Shown here: positions 25,928-32,486 of the stretch, piece after piece
Layout of the letters: the number at the start of each line of letters is the position of its first letter
Numbering within the stretch: position 1 is the first letter of the stretch
Virus record (IMG/VR): IMGVR_UViG_3300042542_004418
Location: 1-37,641 of that record
Strand: one strand, 5' to 3'
Source of the DNA: a virus
DNA length: 37,641 bases
Program-made: the position numbers and the translations under genes
Notes under the pieces: generated by a model
What the model saw: only the letters and a program-made list of their open reading frames with translations
The model's database searches: none
Told to the model about the DNA's origin: nothing

Positions 25928-26608
25928 TTATTTTTCTAAAGGGCTTTTATCTGCAAACTCATTTTTTAAAACATCATCAAACAATTTAATAAAAGATTTA
26001 TCATTAGTTGATAAAAAATTACTATTTTTATTATAATCAAATGATTCTGCCCATGGTCTATCTAAATGTACTTTTACATCATTTATTTCTTCCCCACCCA
26101 CTTCATATAAATTCCCATACATTGTTCGTACTGAAAGGGATGGATAGATAACTGTAGATAATTTTTCTTTATTCATTTTTATTGGAACATGTATAGCATA
26201 ATCTAATGGATTTTTTATTTGTTTTTTTATTAAAAGATTATATGTATCTGATAACATTTTGGTATAAGAAGATGCAGGAGCATGAGTTTTAAATTTTTTT
26301 ATTTTATCTAATAAGGTTCCACCGTGCATGTATGGAATATCGATCATTGGCTTCATAATAAAAAAATCATCATTCATTAAAATAAAATCATTTGGTATAT
26401 TATTAGAAGTAACAAGTTTATTAAGATTATTTCTAACATTGACATGTTTGGTTCTGTTTTGATTAACCTCAATATAATTTCCGCTATACCATACAGGTTT
26501 TCCACCAATAATCCAAATATTAGGGTTATTTATATTTTTATATAAAGACCGAATAGAATATCTTAGTTCTTCGTTATCGCCATTTCTGCAGATATACACA
26601 AAATTCAT
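25928..26608 (-). CDS. Stealth-like sugar-phosphate transferase
   Basis: 226 aa from the chosen start. GDNEELRYSIRSLYKN, WIIGGKPVW and NDFILMNDDFFIMKP follow the conserved order of Stealth-type hexose-1-phosphate transferases used in capsule synthesis: the ELRYSLRS-like helix and the NDD metal motif. It would transfer a sugar phosphate to a glycan. An ATG three codons upstream (26617) overlaps the -10 box, so the downstream ATG at 26608 is preferred. An isolated minus-strand gene within a plus-strand block. Confidence 0.75.
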   Translation of the reverse strand: MNFVYICRNGDNEELRYSIRSLYKNINNPNIWIIGGKPVWYSGNYIEVNQNRTKHVNVRNNLNKLVTSNNIPNDFILMNDDFFIMKPMIDIPYMHGGTLLDKIKKFKTHAPASSYTKMLSDTYNLLIKKQIKNPLDYAIHVPIKMNKEKLSTVIYPSLSVRTMYGNLYEVGGEEINDVKVHLDRPWAESFDYNKNSNFLSTNDKSFIKLFDDVLKNEFADKSPLEK

Positions 26609-26615
26609 ATTATTC

Positions 26616-26624
26616 ATTATAACA
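26616..26624 (-). promoter_or_regulatory. Extended -10 promoter, leaderless, minus strand
   Basis: On the minus strand TGT precedes TATAAT (26621-26616), and seven bases later comes the ATG at 26608. No ribosome site lies between. Confidence 0.72.
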
Positions 26625-26645
26625 TAGCCAATATATTTTTTAAGT

Positions 26646-26673
26646 TTGACAATATTTTTATTTCTGATATACT
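26646..26673 (+). promoter_or_regulatory. Sigma70 promoter, leaderless GTG gene
   Basis: TTGACA (26646-26651), a 16-base spacer ending in TGA, and TATACT (26668-26673). Six bases later a GTG (26680) opens the small zinc protein. It is back to back with the minus-strand promoter at 26616. Confidence 0.82.
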
Positions 26674-26679
26674 GTTAAG

Positions 26680-26853
26680 GTGATAGATTTAAGAGGAGCC
26701 CCTACCCATATTTGTGTATGTGGATCTAAAATATGGAACATTAAAGCAATGTTTGAAGATGGCGCTATTGCATTATATTTTTTAGATATGAAGTGTGCAG
26801 AATGTGGTGCATTAGCAACAGCCCCAACAGAAGTTGATGCAGGTGGAGTGTAA
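26680..26853 (+). CDS. Small CxC/CxxC zinc-ribbon phage protein
   Basis: 57 aa starting with GTG: DLRGAPTHICVCGSK, then FLDMKCAECGALATAPT, which is a zinc ribbon with CxC and CxxC knuckles. I recall very similar short proteins in actinophages; function unknown. The GTG is supported by the promoter exactly six bases upstream, and the stop overlaps the methyltransferase ATG (TAATG). Confidence 0.8.
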   Translation: MIDLRGAPTHICVCGSKIWNIKAMFEDGAIALYFLDMKCAECGALATAPTEVDAGGV

Positions 26854-27545
26854 TGTCATTAATACCAGTGATGCCATTAAATGGTGAACAAGTGTTGGAT
26901 CCAGGACAAATTGATTGTGCGTATCCAATTTCAGCGGAACAATTAAAAAATACAAAAGTAGTGGCATCTAGAGAAGACTACATACATACTTTATCTAAAA
27001 ATATAAAATATATGGAGGTTGGAGTCGCATGGGGATATTATTCTTTAATGGTTGCAGATAGATTATCCCCTGATTCTATTACACTGGTTGACTGGTTTAA
27101 TCAAGAGTTTAAGTGTTGGTCATGGAGAAAATTTGGTGAGTGTAAGTGTACCCCAAAACATGAAATGAAATATAATGAGTCAAACCACATGGAATATATT
27201 GCAGATCAATTTAGTAAATTTAAAAATGTAGAATTAATAAAAGGACATAGTGAAGATATTTTATCAAAATTAAATAAAAAATTTGATTATATATATATAG
27301 ATATTACAAATGATAGAAAGCCAGTAAGACAAACACTGCATGCTGCAGAAAAGTTGGTTGCAGTAAATGGGATTATTGGTCTTAATGATTATTTAATTTA
27401 CGATGGAATTATAGAAGACAAGCCATATGCAACATATCAAGTTGTTAATGAATTTTTACATTTTAATAAAAATTGGGAAGTTGATGCAATTGCTCTTCAT
27501 GTTTTAGGATTTTACGATATCTATTTAAAGAAAGTATCTGAATGA
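26853..27545 (+). CDS. Class I SAM-dependent methyltransferase
   Basis: 230 aa. KYMEVGVAWGYYSLMVADRL is the SAM-binding motif I, TLVDW ends strand 2, and FDYIYIDITNDRKPV with a downstream GIIGLNDYLIYDG matches the Methyltransf_24-type family, which often methylates sugars or small molecules. A Cys/His-containing insertion (CWSWRKFGECKCTPKHE) is unusual. Overlaps the SGNH gene by four bases, suggesting joint action on a glycan. Confidence 0.85.
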   Translation: MSLIPVMPLNGEQVLDPGQIDCAYPISAEQLKNTKVVASREDYIHTLSKNIKYMEVGVAWGYYSLMVADRLSPDSITLVDWFNQEFKCWSWRKFGECKCTPKHEMKYNESNHMEYIADQFSKFKNVELIKGHSEDILSKLNKKFDYIYIDITNDRKPVRQTLHAAEKLVAVNGIIGLNDYLIYDGIIEDKPYATYQVVNEFLHFNKNWEVDAIALHVLGFYDIYLKKVSE

Positions 27546-28429
27546 GTTTAAATTTTTTTATTAATCACGAAGCAATAGGTCATAATACAAAAGATATTTT
27601 TTTAAATGACTTTGATATTACTTGGGCTGAAGGCAAAACTAACAATAAAATTTTAACTAAGTTGCCTATTGAAAAAATTAAAGATGATCAAGACGATGGT
27701 AGCATTAAATATGTATACAATGATGATTTTTTTAGATGTGATAATTTTAAAAAAGATCATGATGGCATTCATATACTTTTTGCTGGATGCTCACAGACTG
27801 AAGGTGTTGGCGGTAATATAGAAGATACTTGGGCTTATTCTTTATATAATAATTTAAAAAATAATAATAATGTTTCTGGTTTTTATAGTATAGCAAAAGC
27901 AGGCTATGGTTGGCAAAAGGTAATATCTAATTTTTTAATATATTGCAATAAATATAAAAAACCAGATTTTTTATTTATATTATTGCCAAACGTTGGCAGA
28001 TTTTATGAATGGGATATTAAATATAGTCAATGGTTTTATAAACAGAAATATCCAGAAATACTATTTAATGATGATGAAAAAACAGAAAACAATTTTATAA
28101 ATAAAAAACAATATTTTGAATTATTAATAAATTTTAAAATTAGTTGGAATTTATTTGAAAATTTTTGTAAAGATAATAACATAAAAATGTTGTGGTCAAC
28201 TTGGGACGAATTAGATCATATAAATTATTTAACTATGGGAATTGAAGATAACTATATACCAATGGCTGATAAAAATAAAATAGAACTTTATGTTAAAGAT
28301 TATATAAAAACAAATAAAATTAAACCTGGAGATACAGAAAAACGAGATGGTCACTATGGAAATATATATCATAAATATTGGTATAATGGTTTTAATAAAG
28401 AAATCAAAAGGAGATGGGAACTAAAATGA
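27542..28429 (+). CDS. SGNH/GDSL-like hydrolase or acyltransferase 3
   Basis: 295 aa. Nucleophile S84 in AGCSQTEGVG, then NIEDTWAYSL, a glycine block (IAKAGYGW), block III LLPN and a C-terminal KRDGHYG with Asp and His. The closest paralogue in the window is at 17498. It follows a methyltransferase and overlaps it by ATGA. No signal peptide, so it acts in the cytoplasm. Confidence 0.75.
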   Translation: MSLNFFINHEAIGHNTKDIFLNDFDITWAEGKTNNKILTKLPIEKIKDDQDDGSIKYVYNDDFFRCDNFKKDHDGIHILFAGCSQTEGVGGNIEDTWAYSLYNNLKNNNNVSGFYSIAKAGYGWQKVISNFLIYCNKYKKPDFLFILLPNVGRFYEWDIKYSQWFYKQKYPEILFNDDEKTENNFINKKQYFELLINFKISWNLFENFCKDNNIKMLWSTWDELDHINYLTMGIEDNYIPMADKNKIELYVKDYIKTNKIKPGDTEKRDGHYGNIYHKYWYNGFNKEIKRRWELK

Positions 28430-28515
28430 TTAAATTTATTAAAAAAATGCTAGAAAAGCGTAGAATAAAAAAAATAGTAAAAGAACTTAACAAACCTAGA
28501 AAATATATTTACTAG
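28426..28515 (+). CDS. Tiny basic peptide
   Basis: 29 aa, about a dozen Lys/Arg, one amphipathic helix (FIKKMLEKRRIKKIVKELNK). It overlaps the SGNH stop by ATGA and has GGAGATGGGA upstream, so translation is plausible. Could be a leader peptide for the structured region that follows. Confidence 0.45.
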   Translation: MIKFIKKMLEKRRIKKIVKELNKPRKYIY

Positions 28516-28573
28516 GGTGTATACTATATATACCCCCTCAAAAGGCGGGGTAAGACAATTGTCAAACAAAGGA
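28515..28573 (+). promoter_or_regulatory. Structured leader of the holin-like gene
   Basis: A 9-bp hairpin (28515-28523 with 28527-28535, loop CTA) shares its CCC arm with a second possible hairpin, CCCC 28534-28537 with GGGG 28547-28550, so only one can form at a time. A perfect 10-bp palindrome GACAATTGTC (28554-28563) follows, then AAAGGAG (28567-28573). This looks like a regulatory leader, possibly attenuator or operator. Confidence 0.45.
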
Positions 28574-28578
28574 GAAAC

Positions 28579-28860
28579 ATGGCAAAAGAACTAGATACAA
28601 ATCAATTAAAGGCAATGGGTGCATCATACGGACGTTCTGTCCTTGGTGCTGGAATTGCCCTTTATATGGCTGGAGTAACCGATCCTAAGGATCTTTGGAC
28701 TGCTCTGGTGGCTGCACTAGCCCCCGTTTTATTAAGAGCCGTCAATCCTAATGATAAGGCTTTTGGAGTATTGCCAACTGTAGATGCAGTTGAAGCAGCA
28801 TTAAAAAATGTAAAGGCTCCAGTAAAAAGAATAGTTAAGCCAAAGCCTAAAAAGAAGTAA
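28579..28860 (+). CDS. Holin-like phage protein
   Basis: 93 aa. LKAMGASYGRSVLGAGIALYMAGVTDPKDLW and the following hydrophobic ALVAALAPVLLRAVNPNDKAFG match a short actinophage family annotated as holin or holin-like (recalled). One or two membrane helices (about 17-32 and 40-55) and a very basic C-terminal tail (KPKPKKK) fit. It lies far from the CHAP lysin but has a strong ribosome site and a strong terminator, pointing to tight, high-level expression. Confidence 0.75.
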   Translation: MAKELDTNQLKAMGASYGRSVLGAGIALYMAGVTDPKDLWTALVAALAPVLLRAVNPNDKAFGVLPTVDAVEAALKNVKAPVKRIVKPKPKKK

Positions 28861-28874
28861 AAATAAAAATAAAT

Positions 28875-28903
28875 AGGCCATACAGAAATGTGTGGCCTTT
28901 TTT
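28875..28903 (+). terminator. Intrinsic terminator with GAAA loop
   Basis: A 10-bp stem (AGGCCATACA with TGTGTGGCCT, one G-U pair) is capped by the stable GAAA tetraloop and followed by TTTTT. The -35 of the next gene begins two bases after it. Confidence 0.93.
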
Positions 28904-28904
28904 A

Positions 28905-28933
28905 TTGACAAAAGAAAGTAAACACGATATACT
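28905..28933 (+). promoter_or_regulatory. Sigma70 promoter of the secreted protease
   Basis: TTGACA (28905-28910), exactly 17 bases, TATACT (28928-28933), then six bases to ATG 28940: a near-consensus promoter giving a leaderless mRNA. Confidence 0.9.
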
Positions 28934-28939
28934 TAATTT

Positions 28940-29857
28940 ATGAAAAAAATAATATTATCTACAATATCTTTTTTAATTATTTCTATTGTGCCAGCAAACG
29001 CACTTCAAAATGGAGAATTAATTACTAAAGACCCCAACGCTGTTGCCGTTGGATTTGATAATCATGGTGGATGCGGGGGATTTATGATCTCATCAAGAAT
29101 TTTGCTTACCGCTGCACATTGTACTTATGGAGTTAAGTTACCTAGTTTTGAAATATACGAATTAAAAGACACAGAAGTCTATGCCTGGTCTGTAGATAAA
29201 ATGTATAAAGAATCAGTTAAATCAGTTAAAATTTATAGGCCAAAAAATTTTAAATGGCAACAGACAAATGGATCCTGGGCATATAATGAAGACTTTGCTG
29301 CTGTAGTTCTTTCAAAACCTTTACCTTTTAATAATAAAGTTAAGATTGCAACTCAAGAAGATATTGAAGGTTTTAAGAAAAGTAAAACCAAGGCAACTTT
29401 AATTGGTTTTGGCTTACAGTCTTCAAATAGAAGTATTGCTGCTCAGTTTCCTAGTAAAGCAACTTTTGAATTAATAGATCAAGCAGAAGCAGACCTAACA
29501 ATTAACGAATATAGAGGCAAATGGGGTCGTAGCGGAACATATGAATATCCAGTACATTTAAGAATTGTAAAAAATGGCTCAACCCCCTGCGATGGAGATT
29601 CTGGTTCTCCAGTCTTTATTGAACAAAATGAAACTAGATTTTATGTAGGTCCTGCTTCTTATATTCTAGGTTCAACAAATTGTGGCAACGAACAAACTTG
29701 GGGCACTTATGATGGAATTCAATCTATAAGTCCTGCATATATATATTTGCCTTTAATTGCAGAAGCCGAAAAATATGTTCAAGAATATATTAAAACGGAA
29801 ATTAAAGAGCCTGTAAAGTCAATTACTAAAAAGAAAAACAAAAAGGTTAAAAAATGA
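28940..29857 (+). CDS. Secreted trypsin-fold (S1) serine protease
   Basis: 305 aa. Signal peptide with cleavage after NA (about residue 21). Catalytic triad H60 (LLTAAHC), D118 (NEDFAAVVL) and S221 (CDGDSGSP); C45-C61 matches the classic disulfide beside the histidine, and C217 and C248 could form another. The residue six before the serine is Thr215, so trypsin-like Lys/Arg specificity is not predicted by simple alignment. The tail is basic (KKKNKKVKK). It would act outside the host membrane. Driven by a near-consensus promoter. Confidence 0.9.
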   Translation: MKKIILSTISFLIISIVPANALQNGELITKDPNAVAVGFDNHGGCGGFMISSRILLTAAHCTYGVKLPSFEIYELKDTEVYAWSVDKMYKESVKSVKIYRPKNFKWQQTNGSWAYNEDFAAVVLSKPLPFNNKVKIATQEDIEGFKKSKTKATLIGFGLQSSNRSIAAQFPSKATFELIDQAEADLTINEYRGKWGRSGTYEYPVHLRIVKNGSTPCDGDSGSPVFIEQNETRFYVGPASYILGSTNCGNEQTWGTYDGIQSISPAYIYLPLIAEAEKYVQEYIKTEIKEPVKSITKKKNKKVKK

Positions 29858-30567
29858 AAATATTGCTAAACTCTAGCCCTAGAACTGGTATGGCCAGATT
29901 GTTGCAATATTTAAGAATAGTTTATCAAAGAACAGATTTTATAAATAATGGCGAATATGGAGAATATTCTAATAGAAAAGATTTTATACTTTGGGCCCAC
30001 TCTCCAATTACAACTTTAGCAATATTTAAAGATATACTGCAAATAACAATAATTAGAAATCCAGATGAAGTAATTCCTTCTATTTGTGATAAAATTTATT
30101 CTGGAGTTGGTCTTGATGTATATGATAATATACCATCAAAAAGTAAAATAAATTTTGATTTATATGAAGATACAACTGAATACATGAATCAATCTGTTTA
30201 TTCTACATCTTTAGAATATATGTCATATTTAGATAATACTATAAATAATTTTGAGAATTTGCTTGTTTTTTCTTTCTATGATACAGTAAATAATGTAGAT
30301 CTTGTAATTGATACAATATGTTCAAAAATTGATGAAAAATATTTACCAATTAATAAAAATATAATAGAAGAAATAGATAAAGTAATACATGAAAGATGGC
30401 AATTAGAAGAAAAAGACAGGTATGAACGTGCCAATAGAGGACCTGTTAAAACAAAATCAGAAGAATATTATAAGTTTAAAGATATATTTTTAAATAGTGA
30501 TTTAAGACCTCAACTTTTAGAAAAATATAATTTTTTAATTAATAAAATAAATAAAAAAAATATTTAG
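29854..30567 (+). CDS. Sulfotransferase-like P-loop protein
   Basis: 237 aa. LLNSSPRTGMARLLQYL fits the 5'-phosphosulfate loop of sulfotransferases, and ITIIRNPDEVIPSICDKIYSG fits the 3'-phosphate motif (RxP...S). The rest is helical. It may transfer sulfate from PAPS to a glycan or protein. The lysine usually found in the first loop is replaced (Arg only), so activity is uncertain. It overlaps the protease gene at ATGA and the convergent HNH gene at its end. Confidence 0.65.
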   Translation: MKILLNSSPRTGMARLLQYLRIVYQRTDFINNGEYGEYSNRKDFILWAHSPITTLAIFKDILQITIIRNPDEVIPSICDKIYSGVGLDVYDNIPSKSKINFDLYEDTTEYMNQSVYSTSLEYMSYLDNTINNFENLLVFSFYDTVNNVDLVIDTICSKIDEKYLPINKNIIEEIDKVIHERWQLEEKDRYERANRGPVKTKSEEYYKFKDIFLNSDLRPQLLEKYNFLINKINKKNI

Positions 30568-30833
30568 TTATTATGCCTTCTATTATAAGTTCTAATTCTA
30601 TGACAATTAGAGCAAACCACTTCACACTTTTCTATTTCTTTGGCAATTGCTTTCCATGAAAATCCATCTCTAATCATTTGAGAAATATTATATTTTTTAT
30701 CTTTAATATGATCAAAATCTAATATTATAGGATTATTGATTCCACAATCCATGCAACCAGCCATTTCTTTAATTTTGGCAAGTTTATCTCTAAACTCTTT
30801 CTTTCGTCTATGTTCCAATTCTTTTTTAGTCAT
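30564..30833 (-). CDS. HNH endonuclease
   Basis: 89 aa. CMDC, then DFDHIKDKK, then CSNCHRIRTYNRR: a zinc-bound HNH core with the catalytic His in DFDH. The basic N-terminus may bind DNA. Such small freestanding HNH proteins are often mobile homing enzymes or packaging helpers. It is convergent with, and overlaps by four bases, the sulfotransferase-like gene. Confidence 0.88.
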   Translation of the reverse strand: MTKKELEHRRKKEFRDKLAKIKEMAGCMDCGINNPIILDFDHIKDKKYNISQMIRDGFSWKAIAKEIEKCEVVCSNCHRIRTYNRRHNN

Positions 30834-30843
30834 AGATAAATAT

Positions 30844-30852
30844 ATTATATCA
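30844..30852 (-). promoter_or_regulatory. Extended -10 promoter of the HNH gene
   Basis: On the minus strand TGA then TATAAT, with ten bases before the ATG at 30833, leaving a leader of about three or four bases and no ribosome site. Confidence 0.6.
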
Positions 30853-30863
30853 ATAAATTATAA

Positions 30864-30942
30864 GAGCCTCACGCAGAATTCAAGCACTTTGGCCCAATAT
30901 GAGAGAGGTAACTAATCCATCCCAAGGTCCTACGTGAGGCTC
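30864..30942. ncRNA. Long structured intergenic hairpin (possible RNA)
   Basis: A perfect 10-bp stem, GAGCCTCACG (30864-30873) and CGTGAGGCTC (30933-30942), encloses a second 7-bp stem (30886-30892 with 30922-30928, one G-U) and a large terminal loop. It is much more GC-rich than its surroundings and lies between the HNH and Hsp20 genes. No U-run follows on either strand, so it is not a simple terminator. It could be an RNA gene, an RNA leader of the HNH gene, or a DNA site. The strand is not determined. Confidence 0.5.
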
Positions 30943-30986
30943 GCCAGATATTTAATGTCGCTGTCTCCCCCGACACTTATATTGTA

Positions 30987-31403
30987 TTACTTTATTTTAA
31001 TTGTTTTAGGTTTTTTCTCCTCTGGCACAATACGATCAATGCTAACATGAAGCATTCCATCTTTCATTTCTGCACCAGTAACCTCCATGTATTCACCAAG
31101 AGCAAATGATCGTGTAAATTTACGACCAGCAATTCCTTTATGAACAACTTCAGCATCATAAACTTCGGTAATCTCACCTTTAACAATTAATGTTCCATTA
31201 TCTACAGAAACATCAATATTGTCTTTTGAAAAACCAGCGACAGCAATAGAAAGTCTATATGTATCCTCATCTAGTTTTAAAAGATCATAAGGTGGGTATG
31301 ACTGACTATTTACCTTATGCAGATTACCAAAACGCTCCAATTCACGATTGAAGCCAATAAAAAATGGATCTTTAAAAAGATCCAAAGCGAATGTACTTAC
31401 CAT
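30987..31403 (-). CDS. Hsp20/alpha-crystallin small heat-shock protein
   Basis: 138 aa from the chosen start. The alpha-crystallin domain is clear: YPPYDLLKLDEDTYRLSIAV, GFSKDNIDVSVDNGTLIVKG, then RKFTRSFALGEYMEV and the MKDGMLHVSI strand, ending KTIKIK like an I-x-I tail. It holds unfolded proteins, possibly virion proteins during assembly, as phage Hsp20s in cyanophages are thought to. ATG 31403 has AAGGAG six bases upstream; the frame extends 11 codons further but without such a site. Confidence 0.93.
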   Translation of the reverse strand: MVSTFALDLFKDPFFIGFNRELERFGNLHKVNSQSYPPYDLLKLDEDTYRLSIAVAGFSKDNIDVSVDNGTLIVKGEITEVYDAEVVHKGIAGRKFTRSFALGEYMEVTGAEMKDGMLHVSIDRIVPEEKKPKTIKIK

Positions 31404-31461
31404 TTTTTTCTCCTTTTTAAGCAAGTTGTTTTGCACCCCTCATTCGAGCAGGTACATAAAT

Positions 31462-31470
31462 ATTATATCA
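31462..31470 (-). promoter_or_regulatory. Extended -10 promoter of the Hsp20 gene
   Basis: Minus-strand TGA then TATAAT. Transcription should start near 31455, giving a leader of about 50 bases with the AAGGAG site. Unlike its neighbours, this gene is not leaderless. Confidence 0.6.
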
Positions 31471-31473
31471 TAA

Positions 31474-32265
31474 CTAATCTATAGATGTCCAATAAGTAGT
31501 AGGGCCAGGACTAAAGGGAGTATTATGAATACATCCTACTATCCATATAAACCCATCATTTTTTAAAATATTAATCATTTCATTTTTTACGTATTCTGGA
31601 TTACCATAAATTAACGTTTCGTTATGCATAGTCATATTGACTCCAATAAAAATCCAAGAATCAGATCCAAAAATATTTTCAATAGATTCTATTGTTTCTA
31701 TTATTCGAGTTTTAGAATCCAAAAAAACTACAGTCGAGTATAAGGTTTTTGAACTATTTAAAATATTGTTTTTATCTGAAATGTTTTTAGGCAAATATCC
31801 GTAATAATGAAAATTTCCTGTAGGAAAACCAGATAGGGCTAATGCTGTTATGGCTACATTGGGCCCAGGAATTGATGTTACAACTATATCATTTTCTATT
31901 GCTAGTTCTACAATTTCTCTTCCAGGATCTGTTATTGTAGGCATCCCACAATCACTTATCATTAAAACTTTTTTATTATTTTTAAGATGTTCTAAAGTCT
32001 TGTCAAAAGTTTCTATATGGCTTCCATCGTATTGTAATAAAATTATATCTTTTGTATGGTTTAAATTATAGTTATTACAAAGTTCTATAAAAATTTCTAT
32101 ATTTTCAGTTACAACAACATCTGCCTGAGGAATTACTTCAAGCATTCTAATGGGAAGATCTTGCTTATTTCCTATTGGCATTCCCCCAAGAATAAGACAG
32201 CCCTTTTGATAATCTTTTAAATTTTTAAATGTATTTATATTTTTAAAAGTAGTTTGTTTAAACAC
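31474..32265 (-). CDS. rsmI: RsmI-like 16S rRNA 2'-O-ribose methyltransferase
   Basis: 263 aa, tetrapyrrole-methylase fold. GGMPIGNKQDLPIRMLEVI corresponds to the family's TPIGNL segment, SDCGMPTITDPGREIVE to the DAGxPxISDPG motif, and SIPGPNVAITALALSGFPTGNF to the PGPSA...SGLPT motif. Cellular RsmI methylates C1402 of 16S rRNA at the decoding centre. Domain order is complete and length near normal (about 280). Whether the phage enzyme has the same target or another ribose is unknown. It overlaps the small gene upstream by eight bases. Confidence 0.85.
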   Translation of the reverse strand: MFKQTTFKNINTFKNLKDYQKGCLILGGMPIGNKQDLPIRMLEVIPQADVVVTENIEIFIELCNNYNLNHTKDIILLQYDGSHIETFDKTLEHLKNNKKVLMISDCGMPTITDPGREIVELAIENDIVVTSIPGPNVAITALALSGFPTGNFHYYGYLPKNISDKNNILNSSKTLYSTVVFLDSKTRIIETIESIENIFGSDSWIFIGVNMTMHNETLIYGNPEYVKNEMINILKNDGFIWIVGCIHNTPFSPGPTTYWTSID

Positions 32266-32449
32266 TTGTATTCACATTGCTTTCTTTTTCACTAATGGTA
32301 TCAATTATTTTTGCTATATATTCACTATAGGGTACGTCTAAAATAATATTTTGATTATCTATTCTTAAAATTTTGATTTCTTTGCCAAGATCAAACAATA
32401 TCTCTTCTAGTTGACCCTTTATTATTTGCACTTCTTCTTTATTTAACAT
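32258..32449 (-). CDS. Small unknown protein coupled to the RsmI homologue
   Basis: 63 aa, with a helix (EEVQIIKGQLEEILFDLGK), a strand pair (IKILRIDNQNIILDV) and an acidic helix. It starts six bases after an extended -10 and runs into the RsmI gene with an 8-base overlap, so the two are one transcript. No recognised family. Confidence 0.7.
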   Translation of the reverse strand: MLNKEEVQIIKGQLEEILFDLGKEIKILRIDNQNIILDVPYSEYIAKIIDTISEKESNVNTSV

Positions 32450-32455
32450 ATTATC

Positions 32456-32480
32456 ATTATAGCATGAATTATGATATAAT
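32456..32480. promoter_or_regulatory. Divergent pair of leaderless promoters
   Basis: Minus strand: TGC-TATAAT with -10 at 32456-32461 and ATG at 32449 six bases on. Plus strand: TGA-TATAAT with -10 at 32475-32480 and ATG at 32487 six bases on. The two start codons are only 37 bases apart, and both transcripts start at the first codon. Confidence 0.85.
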
Positions 32481-32486
32481 TAAAAT

